Positions 35,137 to 44,087 of a stretch of 64,000 nt of DNA are shown here, one piece after another. The stretch comes from JAJXWB01 sp964634325. GTDB taxonomy: Bacteria > Pseudomonadota > Alphaproteobacteria > Rhizobiales > Beijerinckiaceae. The notes beneath the pieces were generated by a model, which was given only the letters and a program-made list of their open reading frames with translations, was not told where the DNA came from and searched no databases. The stretch covers positions 9,009 to 73,008 of the forward strand of contig CAZWJF010000016.1 in the NCBI GenBank assembly GCA_964634325.1, read 5' to 3'. The translations under genes were made by a program, and so were the position numbers. Within the stretch, counting starts at the first letter, position 1. Each line of letters starts with the position of its first letter.

Positions 35137-35931
35137 TCAAAACGCGATTCGCATACCGTCGTAAGCCGGCGTCACATGCGTCGGCAATTCGGCGGCGAGG
35201 CGCGAATAATCGAGATCGGTGTGAAGATTCGTCAGCACCGCCCGGCGGGGTTTGAGCTTTTCGATCCAGCCGAGCGCCTGTGCGACCGTCAGGTGGCTGG
35301 AGTGGCGCCTATGCCGCAACGCGTCGATGATCCAGATATCGAGCCCTTCGAGCAGCGCCTGGCTTTCCGGCGGAATGTCGCTCACGTCGGGCGTATAGGC
35401 GAGATCGCCGAACCGGAATCCGAGCGCGTCGATGTCGCCATGGCGCATCAGCATCGGCAGGGCTTCCACTGGCCCGCCGGGCCCGTCGACCACGACCTGC
35501 TCGCCCGGCGTCAGCCGATGCTCGCGCAGGAGCGGCGGATACTGGCTGCCGGGCGGCGTCTGGAAAATATAGTCGAATTTCGACCGCACGCCCTCGGAAG
35601 TCGGTTCGTCCATGTAAACCGGCAGCAGATGGCCCTGCTGCATCACATAGGGCCTGACGTCGTCGATCCCGTGGATATGGTCGGCGTGCGCGTGCGTCAG
35701 CAGTACGGCGTCGATCCGCATGACGCGGGCGTCCAGCAATTGTTCGCGGATGTCAGGCCCGAGATCGACCACAACCTCCGTCGCTCCGGCGATGCCGCTG
35801 CGGGACACACGGAGCGCGCACCGCCGTCGGCGGTTCTTCGGGTTGGACGGATCGCATTCGCCCCAACCCTGCGCGACGCGCGGGACGCCAGCCGACGATC
35901 CGCAGCCCAATATCGTCGCTTCCTGACTCAT
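35137..35931 (-). CDS. MBL-fold metallo-hydrolase (PhnP-like phosphodiesterase)
   Basis: 264 residues. Metallo-beta-lactamase fold with the metal motif LLTHAHADHIHGIDD and later His/Asp ligands (MRHGDIDALGF, YTPDVSDIP, NLHTDLDYSRLA). N-terminal GCGSSAGVPR is typical of PhnP-like enzymes that cleave cyclic phosphodiesters. Overlaps the tatD stop by 4 bases, the conserved metG-tatD-MBL order of Rhizobiales, but its cellular substrate is not established. Confidence 0.9.
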   Translation of the reverse strand: MSQEATILGCGSSAGVPRVAQGWGECDPSNPKNRRRRCALRVSRSGIAGATEVVVDLGPDIREQLLDARVMRIDAVLLTHAHADHIHGIDDVRPYVMQQGHLLPVYMDEPTSEGVRSKFDYIFQTPPGSQYPPLLREHRLTPGEQVVVDGPGGPVEALPMLMRHGDIDALGFRFGDLAYTPDVSDIPPESQALLEGLDIWIIDALRHRRHSSHLTVAQALGWIEKLKPRRAVLTNLHTDLDYSRLAAELPTHVTPAYDGMRIAF

Positions 35932-36725
35932 GCGGCGAACGGCGGCATTTTGGAGAACAACCGCAAGGCGTTGGCTGTGGTGGCCGCTGCAAGCTCCGTC
36001 GCGCTCAGCCCCTTGGCCTCCGCCACGACAGCGGCCGTTTTCGCCACGTAGGCCGGCTCGTTGCGCTTGCCTCGAAACGGAACCGGCGCGAGGAACGGCG
36101 CGTCGGTTTCGACCAGGATGCGGTCGAGCGGCGTGTCGCGCGCGACGTCGCGCAGCTCCTGCGAGTTCTTGAACGTCACGACGCCCGAGAAGGAGATGTA
36201 GAGCCCGAGCGCCAGCGCCGTTTCGGCCAGTTCGCGCGACGCTGTGAAGCAATGGAGCAGGGCCGTAAAAGCCCCCTTCCCCATTTCCTCGGTCAGGATG
36301 GCCGCCGTATCCGCGTCGGCGTCGCGCGTATGGATGACCAGCGGCAGGCCGGTCTCGCGCGCCGCAGCGATATGCGTCCGGAACACGCGCTGCGCTACGT
36401 CGCGCGGACTGCGGTCGTAATGGTAGTCGAGCCCCGCCTCGCCGATCCCGACGCATTTCGGATGCGCGGCCAGCGCCGCCAGCTCCGCCGCGCTCGCTTC
36501 CGGCGTGTCGTGCGCATGATGCGGATGCGTGCCGACCGTGCAGAACACGTCGTCATAGGCGTCCGCGATGGCGGCGTAGGTCGCAAAGCGCTCGACATGG
36601 GTCGAGATAGTGATCATGCGCCCGACGCCGGCTTGCTTCGCACGCGCCACGACGGCGTCGCGTTCGGGCGCGAAATCCGGAAAGTCGAGATGGCAATGGG
36701 TGTCGATCAGCATGTGGTCCGTCAT
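35928..36725 (-). CDS. TatD-family metal-dependent hydrolase/DNase
   Basis: 265 residues, TIM-barrel amidohydrolase fold with metal ligands in LIDTHCHLDFPDF, the GIGEAGLDYHYD Glu, HTRDADAD His, HCFTAS His and ETDAPFL Asp. TatD enzymes are 3'-5' DNases or quality-control hydrolases. Start at 36725 (MTDHMLIDTH); the nearer Met at 36713 is an alternative. Downstream of metG and the thioesterase gene. Confidence 0.93.
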   Translation of the reverse strand: MTDHMLIDTHCHLDFPDFAPERDAVVARAKQAGVGRMITISTHVERFATYAAIADAYDDVFCTVGTHPHHAHDTPEASAAELAALAAHPKCVGIGEAGLDYHYDRSPRDVAQRVFRTHIAAARETGLPLVIHTRDADADTAAILTEEMGKGAFTALLHCFTASRELAETALALGLYISFSGVVTFKNSQELRDVARDTPLDRILVETDAPFLAPVPFRGKRNEPAYVAKTAAVVAEAKGLSATELAAATTANALRLFSKMPPFAA

Positions 36726-36732
36726 ATGGCGA

Positions 36733-37161
36733 TCAGGCGCCGCCGCGTCCATATTCGGCGTCCAGCGTGAAGACGCGGTACACGCATTGCGCGGCCATGA
36801 TCAATTCTCCGCCGGCTTCGATGTCCACATCGAGAAAGGCCAGGCTCCTGGTCAATTTGCGCAGACGCGCACGGCCTTCGACCCAGGCGCCGACCTTGCC
36901 CGCGGCCATGAAACGGCTGTCGAGCGCAATCGTCGCGCATTTGCGCCCGCAGGCGTGTTCGATGAGATGGCCGGTCAGCGTATCGGCGAAGGCCGTCAGC
37001 GCGCCGCCGTGGATTACGCCGTTCGGGTTGCCGTGCCGCGCGTCGGACTGGAAACCATAGACGAGGCGATCCCCGTCCTGGCGCCAGTAATACGGTCCAA
37101 GCAGACCGATCAGCCCGTCCTTGCTGAAGGCCATCGGCGCAAATCCGTCAGGCGTCGTCAC
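36733..37161 (-). CDS. PaaI-type hotdog-fold thioesterase
   Basis: 142-residue hotdog protein. The HGGALTAFADTLTGHLIEHA segment is the family helix carrying the active-site residues, followed by strands with TIALDSRFMAAGKVGAWVEG. Probably hydrolyses acyl-CoA thioesters; substrate unknown. Lies between metG and tatD, 25 and 7 bases away, so it appears inserted into this operon. A second member of the family is at 49788-50312. Confidence 0.88.
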   Translation of the reverse strand: MTTPDGFAPMAFSKDGLIGLLGPYYWRQDGDRLVYGFQSDARHGNPNGVIHGGALTAFADTLTGHLIEHACGRKCATIALDSRFMAAGKVGAWVEGRARLRKLTRSLAFLDVDIEAGGELIMAAQCVYRVFTLDAEYGRGGA

Positions 37162-37186
37162 GCGCGTCTCTCCAGACAGGACCGGT

Positions 37187-38737
37187 TCAGGCCGTCGCCG
37201 GCTCGACGTATCGCGGAAAGATCGGCGCTGGTGCGGGCAGGGGCGTCCCCTCCCCTAGCCTGTGGTCCGGCGTCGCATGCGCGAAGTCGCGCGTTTCGGC
37301 AGGTTGCGCCAATGCGTCGAGCAGCTTGCCCATGGCGTCGGGCATCGCCGGCTGCGCGAAGATCGCCACGACGCGCAGCACCTCGGCGGTCACGCCGAGA
37401 ATGGTCGCCATGCGCGAAAAGTCTGTCTTGCGCTTGGTCCAGGGCTCCTCGCCGGCGAAATAACGGTTGGCGTCGGCGACCACCTTGAAGGTTTCGGCCA
37501 GCGCCGTATGGATCGCAAAGCTCTGCATCGCCGCGCGGCATTTGTCGCCGAGCGCATAGGCCTCGTCGAGGATCGACTTGTCCGCATCGGTCAGCTCGCC
37601 CCAGACAGGCGCCCTGCCCTCGCAGTTCTTGGCGATCATCGACAGCGAGCGCTGCGCGAGATTGCCGAGGTCGTTGGCGAGATCGGCGTTGATGCGGTTG
37701 ACGATCGCCTCGTGCGAATACGAACCGTCCTGCCCGAACGGCACTTCGCGCAAGAAGAAATAGCGCATCTGGTCGAGGCCGTAGTCGGCGACGAGGTCGG
37801 CCGGCCCGATGACGTTGCCAACCGATTTCGACATCTTCTCGCCGCGGTTGAACAGGAACCCGTGCACCACGACCTGCCTGGGCAGCGGCAGGCCGGCCGA
37901 CATCAGAAACGCCGGCCAGTAGATGGCGTGGAAGCGGGTGATGTCCTTGCCGATGACATGCGCGTCGCACGGCCAGAATTTTGCGCGCGGCGCTTGCGGG
38001 TCGGGAAAGCCTGTCGCGGTGATGTAATTGGTCAGCGCGTCGACCCACACATACATCACGTGTTTCGGATCGCCGGGCACCGGCACGCCCCAGTTGAAAT
38101 TGGTGCGCGACACCGAGAGGTCGTCGAGCCCCCGCTTCACGAAGGAGACGATCTCGTTGCGATAGGTCTCGGGCGTGATGAAGTCCGGGTTCGCCTCGTA
38201 ATGGGCGAGCAGCCTGTCGGCGTAGGCGGACAGTTTGAAGAGATAGTTCTCTTCCTCCATCCATTCGACCGGGCTGCCGGTCGGCGCGAACTTCTTGCCC
38301 TCGGCGTTGGTCGTCAGCTCGCCCTCGTCGAAATAGGCCTCGTCGCGCACCGAATACCAACCGGAATATTTCGACACGTAGATATCGCCGTTCGCCTGCA
38401 TGCGGCGCCAGATTTCCTGAACGGACTCGGTATGGCGCGGCTGCGTGGTGCGTACGAAATCGTCGGTCGGCGCGTTCAGGAGATCGCCGAGCTTGCCGAA
38501 TTCGGCGGCCACCTTGTCGACGAACTGCTGCGGCGTCACGCCCTCCCGGCTCGCCGTCTGCTGCACCTTCAACCCGTATTCGTCCATGCCGGTGATGAAG
38601 AACACTTCATGGCCGTCGAGCCGCTTGAAACGGGCGATGAAATCGGTCGCGATCCGCTCGTAGGCGTGGCCGATATGCGGCGCGCCGTTGGCGTAGGGAA
38701 TGGCGGTGGAAATCATGAAATGAGGGCGTGTCGTCAT
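37187..38737 (-). CDS. metG: Methionyl-tRNA synthetase
   Basis: 516 residues from the ATG at 38737 (MTTRPHFMISTAIPYANGAP). Class I synthetase with PHIGHAYERI (HIGH motif) and GEKMSKSVGNVIGP (KMSKS); the short form without the C-terminal dimerisation domain, as in most Alphaproteobacteria. No zinc-knuckle cysteines are evident. The longer in-frame extension upstream is discarded because it has no family similarity. Confidence 0.96.
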   Translation of the reverse strand: MTTRPHFMISTAIPYANGAPHIGHAYERIATDFIARFKRLDGHEVFFITGMDEYGLKVQQTASREGVTPQQFVDKVAAEFGKLGDLLNAPTDDFVRTTQPRHTESVQEIWRRMQANGDIYVSKYSGWYSVRDEAYFDEGELTTNAEGKKFAPTGSPVEWMEEENYLFKLSAYADRLLAHYEANPDFITPETYRNEIVSFVKRGLDDLSVSRTNFNWGVPVPGDPKHVMYVWVDALTNYITATGFPDPQAPRAKFWPCDAHVIGKDITRFHAIYWPAFLMSAGLPLPRQVVVHGFLFNRGEKMSKSVGNVIGPADLVADYGLDQMRYFFLREVPFGQDGSYSHEAIVNRINADLANDLGNLAQRSLSMIAKNCEGRAPVWGELTDADKSILDEAYALGDKCRAAMQSFAIHTALAETFKVVADANRYFAGEEPWTKRKTDFSRMATILGVTAEVLRVVAIFAQPAMPDAMGKLLDALAQPAETRDFAHATPDHRLGEGTPLPAPAPIFPRYVEPATA

Positions 38738-38858
38738 GGCCGCCGGTTTACAGGGGTTTGCCGTGCAAGGCGAGTGGCGAGACCTTCGCGCCGACAGTTG
38801 ATCGCGGCGGAAAACTCGTTCATGAGCCTGCCTGGTCACAAGACGCGGAGGCGGAACG

Positions 38859-39344
38859 GTGCCGGGACGATGGCTGCAGATCAAGGGCGACCCGTCGATC
38901 CGCGCCCAATTGTTCAACCAGACCCGCGCCGAAAGCCTGTTCGACGGCTCGATCGACCGGATCCACGCCATCGTGCGGGCGCTGCTGACTGAAAAGGGCG
39001 TGTTCCACGCCAAGATCCACTATTCATCGAGCCAGCTGACCTGCTGGTTCGCCCGCGATCCTTTCTGTTACGAGAAATTCGTGCGCGAGGAAGTTCTGGA
39101 GGACGGTTTCCTCGACCGGTTCCCCAAATCCGACTTCGCGGGCCGGGAGCCGGTGATCGATGAACCGCAAATCGAGCGGCTTCTCACGGAATTCAAACGG
39201 CTGCGGCTGACCGACGAAACGGTCTATCTGCGCAACGGCGCGGTCAATCTCATCAACGGCATGATCAACATGTCGTTTTCCTGCGACGGCACACAGTACA
39301 TCGATCACCGCAGCTTCTTCGCCAGCCTCGACAAGTTCGAGTGA
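38859..39344 (+). CDS. Hypothetical protein divergent from metG
   Basis: 161 residues from a GTG at 38859 preceded by GGAGGCGG. No membrane segment or signal. The segments QIKGDPSIRAQLFNQTRAES, HYSSSQLTCWFARDPFCYEK, and NLINGMINMSFSCDGTQYID show an ordered globular protein with four Cys. Composition and codon use look coding, and it lies in a divergent position to metG and convergent to holB. I do not recognise the family. Confidence 0.65.
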   Translation: MPGRWLQIKGDPSIRAQLFNQTRAESLFDGSIDRIHAIVRALLTEKGVFHAKIHYSSSQLTCWFARDPFCYEKFVREEVLEDGFLDRFPKSDFAGREPVIDEPQIERLLTEFKRLRLTDETVYLRNGAVNLINGMINMSFSCDGTQYIDHRSFFASLDKFE

Positions 39345-39353
39345 CGCGGCGCC

Positions 39354-40430
39354 CTACCGCGCCGCCGCGCCGAGATCCTCGACGATGCCGATGATGAGCG
39401 CGCGCTTGTCCAGGTTGTAGATGTCCGCCTCGCGCACGGCGCGCTCGATCTTCTCCCAGGCCTCCGCGATCTGCGCGAGGCGGCGCGGCCCCTGCCCCGC
39501 GTTCGCCTTCAGACGCTTGTCGAGCCACAGGAACACGGTCTCGATGAACGCGTCGAATTCGTTGGCGGCTTGCGCCCTGGAGATCGCGTCGATGAGATTC
39601 TGGACGCCGCCCCAGTCGATTTTGGGCAAGTTGCGCAGGAGGTCGTCGGTCATCTTCGCGGAGGCCGCGCCCTGTCGCGCGAGAATGCGCAAAGCTTCGC
39701 GAACCGAGCCGTCGGCGTGCGCGGCGGCCTTCTCGATTTCCGCGGGCGCGCGCCCGGCCGACAATTCGCCCTGCGCCTCGATGGCGCGAACGATGTCGGG
39801 CGCATGCAGCGTCTTCAGCATCAGCTTGCGGCACCGCGAGCGGATCGTCGGCAGCAGCCGGCCCGGCTGATGGGCGACGATCAGGAACAGGGCGCGGGAG
39901 GGCGGCTCCTCCACCATCTTGAGCAGCGCGTTGGCGCTGGCGCGGTTCAGCTCGTCGGCGGCGTCGACGATGCAGATGCGCCAGCCGCCGGACGCCGCAT
40001 TGTGATGGAACAGGTGCAGCGCGCGACGCGCGTCGTCGACGCGGATTTCGGTGAAGTGCTTCGGTGGGCGCGCCTGCGCGTTCCACTCGCGGCGCAGCAG
40101 GAAAATGTCCGGCGCCGACAGCGAATCGATGAGGTGGGCGGCCTTGGAGTCGGGATCGACGAAAAGGTCGGTCGCGCGCTGCGCTGCGGGCGCGCGCGGA
40201 TCGGGATGCGCGGTCAGGAATCGCGCCGCGCGCCAGGCGAAGGTCGCCTTGCCGACGCCCTGCGGCCCGCCGATCAACCAGGCGTGCGGAAGACGGTCCG
40301 AGCGATAGGCCTCCAGAAAAGCGCGCTCGGCCGCCAGATGCCCGAACAGAACCTTGTTCCGGCGCGGCGCCAGCGCTCCGGCCAGAACATCGCTCTCGGG
40401 CGTCGCCTCGTCTCGCTTGCGCGCGCTCAC
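39354..40430 (-). CDS. holB: DNA polymerase III delta-prime subunit
   Basis: 358 residues. Clamp-loader AAA+ protein with P-loop IGGPQGVGKATFAWR, sensor-like ICIVDAADELNRASANALLK, and VAHQPGRLLPTIRSRCRKL (the SRC motif). The zinc-finger cysteines of E. coli delta-prime are missing in this stretch, a known alphaproteobacterial variation. Overlaps tmk by 4 bases. Confidence 0.93.
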   Translation of the reverse strand: MSARKRDEATPESDVLAGALAPRRNKVLFGHLAAERAFLEAYRSDRLPHAWLIGGPQGVGKATFAWRAARFLTAHPDPRAPAAQRATDLFVDPDSKAAHLIDSLSAPDIFLLRREWNAQARPPKHFTEIRVDDARRALHLFHHNAASGGWRICIVDAADELNRASANALLKMVEEPPSRALFLIVAHQPGRLLPTIRSRCRKLMLKTLHAPDIVRAIEAQGELSAGRAPAEIEKAAAHADGSVREALRILARQGAASAKMTDDLLRNLPKIDWGGVQNLIDAISRAQAANEFDAFIETVFLWLDKRLKANAGQGPRRLAQIAEAWEKIERAVREADIYNLDKRALIIGIVEDLGAAAR

Positions 40431-41104
40431 GTCGCCTGCGCCTTCAGCCGGGCGGGAAACGCGTCACGCACGTACGACCAGATCTGCTCGGCGATCTCGT
40501 GCTCCGGCTGCGACGCATCGACGATCTTCACACGGCCGGGCTCGCACGCGGCGATGTCGAGAAACGCGCGGCGCAGCGCGTTGTGGAACGTCAGCGCCTC
40601 GCCTTCGAACCGGTCCGCCGTTTCGGCGCCGGCGCGCGCCCGGGCGCGCGCGAGCCCGATCTCGGGGTCGATGTCGAGAAGGAACGTCAGATCCGGCCGC
40701 ACCGGGCCGACGACGACGCGTTCGAGCGCCTCGATCAGCTCCGCCGGCGCCTTGCCGGCCGCGCCCTGATACGCGCGCGTCGAATCCGCGAAACGATCGC
40801 AGACGACCCAGGCTCCCGCTGCGAGCGCCGGCCGGATCAGCGTGTCGATATGGTCTATCCGCGCGGCGCTGAACAAAACCGCCTCGCCAAATGGCCCGAG
40901 TTCGGCCGCTTTGCCGGCCAGCAATGCGGCGCGCAGCGCCTCGGCGCGGGGCGATCCGCCGGGCTCGCGCGTCGCGATTGCGCGAACGCCCGCCTCCTCG
41001 AGCTTGGCGACCAGCTGGCGCACCTGGGTCGACTTGCCCGCCCCCTCGCCGCCCTCGAATGTGATGAAACGACCCGGCGGCCGCTCGGGCAGCGGCGCGT
41101 TCAT
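40427..41104 (-). CDS. tmk: Thymidylate kinase
   Basis: 225 residues; phosphorylates dTMP to dTDP. P-loop FITFEGGEGAGKSTQVRQL, REPGGSPRAEALR, DRF motif CDRFADSTRAYQGA and the LID region RARARAGAETADRFEGE. It overlaps the D-Ala-D-Ala carboxypeptidase gene upstream by 4 bases and holB downstream by 4 bases, so dac-tmk-holB forms a tightly coupled operon. Confidence 0.95.
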   Translation of the reverse strand: MNAPLPERPPGRFITFEGGEGAGKSTQVRQLVAKLEEAGVRAIATREPGGSPRAEALRAALLAGKAAELGPFGEAVLFSAARIDHIDTLIRPALAAGAWVVCDRFADSTRAYQGAAGKAPAELIEALERVVVGPVRPDLTFLLDIDPEIGLARARARAGAETADRFEGEALTFHNALRRAFLDIAACEPGRVKIVDASQPEHEIAEQIWSYVRDAFPARLKAQAT

Positions 41105-42282
41105 TTCTTGAGGACGTATTTGCGCATCATCTGGCCGGCGAATTCGAGACTGGCGTCGAGCGCGCGACGCGGCAACGAGCCGACCGCGACGTCCTCTTTC
41201 GCCACGAGCGGCAGATCGAGCGCCTGCGCCTGCCCGCGCATCAGCTTCAGCCGCGCGACGACAGTCCCCTTCTTGACCGGCGGCACGATCGGCCCGTCGT
41301 AGACGACCTTGCCGGACAGCTTGTCGGACGAGCCGCGCGGCAGGAAGACCTTGACCTTCTGTTCCGGGGCGACCGCGACTTCGCTCGGTTCGCCGCCGTA
41401 AACCGGCACGGCGGCGACCGTCTCGCCCGCATCGAACAGCGACCGCGAATCGAAGGCGCGGAACCCCCAAAGCAGGAGCTTGCGGGCGTCTTCCGAGCGT
41501 TCCGACGCGTTCCTGCACCCGTTGAGCGACACGATCAGCCGCTGCCCGTTCTCGACGGCCGAACCTACGATCGCAAAACCGCTCTCGTCGATATTGCCGG
41601 TTTTCAGTCCATCCGCGCCGATGTTCATCAGCAGGAGCGGATTGCGGTTCGCTTGCGTGATCTTGTTCCAGGTGAAGCTCTTTTCGCCGAAATAGCGATA
41701 GAGGTCCGGGTAGGTCTGGATCACATGCGCGGCGAGCAGCGCCATCTCGCGGACCGTGGTCTTCTGGGCGGGATCGCTGCGCCCCCAAGGATTGACGAAG
41801 TTCAGTTGCCGCAGGCCGAGTTCGCGCGCGCGGCGCGTCATCATCTGGCCAAACGCCTCCTCGGTGCCGGCGACACCTTCGGCGATGGCTATCGCTGCGT
41901 CATTGCCTGAAGCGATCACCAGACCGCGAATCAGATCCTCCACCCGCACCTGCGAATGCAGCGAGGCGAACATGCTCGAGCCCTTGGACGGCGCGCCGCC
42001 CTCACGCCACGCGTGTTCCGAAATCTCGAAGGTCTGGTCGAGCGTGACCTTGCCCTCCTTGATCATGCCGAACAGGACTTCGGCGGTCATGATCTTGGCG
42101 GTCGACGCCGGCGACCCCGGCTCGTCCGCCGCGCGTTCGAACAGGAAGGCGCGGCTGTCGGCGTCCATCAGGGCCGCCTGCTTGCAGCCCACCGATACGG
42201 TCGATTGCGCATAGGCCGCGCAGGACCACGCCACGCAGGCCGCGCCCGCAACGGTTCTCAGAAGTGTCGACAAACGGACCAA
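41101..42282 (-). CDS. D-alanyl-D-alanine carboxypeptidase (PBP5/6-like, DacC/DacF type)
   Basis: 393-residue periplasmic penicillin-binding protein trimming peptidoglycan pentapeptides. Signal peptide about 1-25 (CVAWSCAAYAQS). Serine peptidase S11 motifs: SPASTAKIMT with catalytic Ser60/Lys63, IASGNDAAIA (SxN) and DGLKTGNID (KTG). A beta-sandwich domain follows and an amphipathic C-terminal helix (ASLEFAGQMMRKYVLKK) probably anchors it to the membrane. Head of the dac-tmk-holB group. Confidence 0.94.
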   Translation of the reverse strand: MVRLSTLLRTVAGAACVAWSCAAYAQSTVSVGCKQAALMDADSRAFLFERAADEPGSPASTAKIMTAEVLFGMIKEGKVTLDQTFEISEHAWREGGAPSKGSSMFASLHSQVRVEDLIRGLVIASGNDAAIAIAEGVAGTEEAFGQMMTRRARELGLRQLNFVNPWGRSDPAQKTTVREMALLAAHVIQTYPDLYRYFGEKSFTWNKITQANRNPLLLMNIGADGLKTGNIDESGFAIVGSAVENGQRLIVSLNGCRNASERSEDARKLLLWGFRAFDSRSLFDAGETVAAVPVYGGEPSEVAVAPEQKVKVFLPRGSSDKLSGKVVYDGPIVPPVKKGTVVARLKLMRGQAQALDLPLVAKEDVAVGSLPRRALDASLEFAGQMMRKYVLKK

Positions 42283-42408
42283 AGCTCTGCTCGCTGTCGG
42301 TCGCGCGCCGACCCCCGCCGGGCGTCGCGCGCGAATTCCCCCATCGCCCGGCCGGCGGGCCGCGCGAGATTATCGACGAACAGAATTTTGCGAAAGCTTT
42401 TGTTCGCC

Positions 42409-43338
42409 TTAGCGTTCCGCCAGCTCGGACCGGCTGTGCGCGCGCGACCTCTGCGCCGTCGTCATTCCGGCCGCCCTCGCCGCGCGCGGGCCGGAGATCG
42501 GCACGTTGGCGCCCGGAATCGTCCCGAGATCGAAGGGACGCGACGGCGGCAGCGGCGCGGCCGCCATGGGCGTCCGCTCCCGCGGAGCAGCATCGGTCTG
42601 GGTGTCATCCACGTCGGCCTGCGCGACGGCCGGCGTCGGCTGGCGCAGCGCGGCGAGCCGCGGGCGTTCCGGCTGCTGCTCGGCCACCATCGTCGGCACG
42701 CCCGTCGGCACACCGTCGATCGTCGCCGGCGAACCGTCCGTGCGCAGCGAGGCGAGAAGCGTGCGGTCGTTCGAGCCGCCGAGCGGCGCCTTGGCGAGAT
42801 ATTCGACGCGCACCTTGGCGGTGCCGAAGCGTTTGAATTCGAGCGCTTCAGCCACCCGCTGCGATACGTCCATCACGCGGCCCCCATGGTAGGGCCCGCG
42901 GTCGTTGACGCGCACGACGATCGAATGCGCGTTGCGCAGGTTGGTGACGCGCGCGTAGCTCGGCAGGGGCATGGTCGGATGCGCCGCCGAGATCGAACCG
43001 CGATCGAACACTTCGCCGTTGGCGGTGCGCCGGCCGTGGAAATCCGCGCCGTACCACGAGGCCGTGCCGACCTGAACGATCCGCCGCTCGGAGGGATAAT
43101 AGGTCTTGCCGGCGATCTGATAGGGCTTGCCGACCATGAACTGGCCGCCGCCCTTCGGCACGGCCTCGCCATCGGCGACCACACGCGGCGACGCCGCCAC
43201 GCCGTATTTCGGATCGATTCCGCCCCCTTGCGAGGCGTAGCGTTGGGAGTTCTGGGCGCAGCCGGCGAGCGAGGCTGCAACGGCCGCGACGGCCAGCACA
43301 CGTGCGCTGGAGCCGGCGGCGGGAAGAACTGACGACAT
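42409..43338 (-). CDS. rlpA: RlpA-like lipoprotein (septal lytic transglycosylase)
   Basis: 309 residues. Lipoprotein signal with lipobox LAGC, lipidated at Cys27. The double-psi beta-barrel is at about 95-190: VGTASWYGADFHGRRTANGE, SAAHPTMPLPSYARVTNLRN and VRVNDRGPYHGGRVMDVSQR, with the catalytic Asp. The C-terminal third is Pro/Ala-rich, and no SPOR domain was seen, so septal targeting is less clear than in E. coli. Precedes dac in a conserved order. Confidence 0.92.
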   Translation of the reverse strand: MSSVLPAAGSSARVLAVAAVAASLAGCAQNSQRYASQGGGIDPKYGVAASPRVVADGEAVPKGGGQFMVGKPYQIAGKTYYPSERRIVQVGTASWYGADFHGRRTANGEVFDRGSISAAHPTMPLPSYARVTNLRNAHSIVVRVNDRGPYHGGRVMDVSQRVAEALEFKRFGTAKVRVEYLAKAPLGGSNDRTLLASLRTDGSPATIDGVPTGVPTMVAEQQPERPRLAALRQPTPAVAQADVDDTQTDAAPRERTPMAAAPLPPSRPFDLGTIPGANVPISGPRAARAAGMTTAQRSRAHSRSELAER

Positions 43339-43783
43339 GGACTGGCACGCTTTACGCAGGAGCACACTCGTTCGTCTGCAATCCGCCACAGCGCCGCCCC
43401 GTCCCCTGCCGCGCCCGCAAACCGCAGACGCGCGCAATTTCGACCAAACCTTTTAAGCGACCCTTAAACGAGGCCGCCGCACGCGTCGAGCCGATGAGAT
43501 CAAAGGTCGACGACGGCGGTCGAAGACGCCGGCCGATTGAGACCAAAATGCGGCGCGTCGAGCGCGGCGGAGCGCTCAATCTAAACTATAACATTAGATA
43601 TGTTATGTATCATATTGTGGAAGCGTACATTTCATAGATGTTGTCATTTTGTCGCATTCATGAAAATTCGTCCATATTGCCGGACAAGTTCGGGGGGCGA
43701 ATTCAGCCAGCGCGGCCGGATGCGCCGCCATGCCGCATCGCCGGCTTTGCAGAACGCGCCGCCCGAGTCATAAGCGCGTCCTG
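43339..43783. other. Non-coding region between rlpA and tRNA-Ser, with an AT-rich island
   Basis: No gene. The stretch 43575-43685 is strikingly AT-rich (ACATTAGATATGTTATGTAT; ATTCATGAAAATTCGTCC) against GC-rich surroundings. It contains the near-palindrome AACAT-TAGAT-ATGTT at 43590-43604. It could hold the tRNA-Ser and rlpA promoters; no element was confidently placed. Confidence 0.5.
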
Positions 43784-43873
43784 GGAAGGGTGGCCGAGTG
43801 GTTTAAGGCAGCGGTCTTGAAAACCGCCGTGGGCGCAAGTTCACCGTGGGTTCGAATCCCACCCCTTCCGCCA
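43784..43873 (+). tRNA. tRNA-Ser (anticodon TGA), CCA encoded
   Basis: Acceptor GGAAGGG pairs with CCCTTCC, the D-arm starts TGGCCGAGTGG, the anticodon loop CTTGAAA holds TGA, a long class II variable arm (GTGGGCGCAAGTTCAC) is followed by T-loop GTTCGAATC, discriminator G and CCA at 43871-43873. Its last 26 bases are repeated twice downstream. Confidence 0.97.
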
Positions 43874-44087
43874 AGAGCTCGAACGTTTTCCGTCGAACCC
43901 ACGGTTCCGTCAGCTCGCGCGGTCGGCGAAGCCGGAGCGCGAGACGAGGATCCGGGGTTCGAATCCCACCCCTTCCGCCAAAAGCTCGAACGTTTTCCGT
44001 CGAATCCACGGTTCCATCAGCTCGCGCGGTCGGCGAAGCCGGAGCGCGAGACGAGGATTCGGGGTTCGAATCCCACCCCTTCCGCCA
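43874..44087. repeat. 107-bp tandem repeat copying the 3' end of tRNA-Ser
   Basis: Two units (43874-43980 and 43981-44087) with four mismatches in 107 bases. Each ends with the T-arm and acceptor 3' half of tRNA-Ser, so GGGTTCGAATCCCACCCC then TTCCGCCA occurs three times at exact 107-base spacing (ends 43873, 43980, 44087). Inside each unit is a long hairpin with arms CTCGCGC/GCGCGAG and inner CGGC-GAA-GCCG. No coding sense on either strand is credible. Confidence 0.95.

Noticed and set aside
34677..35255. A 192-codon plus-strand frame upstream of the cold-shock gene
   Set aside because: Composition is not protein-like, no ribosome-binding site, and it runs into the MBL gene on the other strand.
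43638..43820. Plus-strand open frame ending EGWPSGLRQRS inside tRNA-Ser
   Set aside because: Another classical artefact of reading through the 5' half of a serine tRNA.
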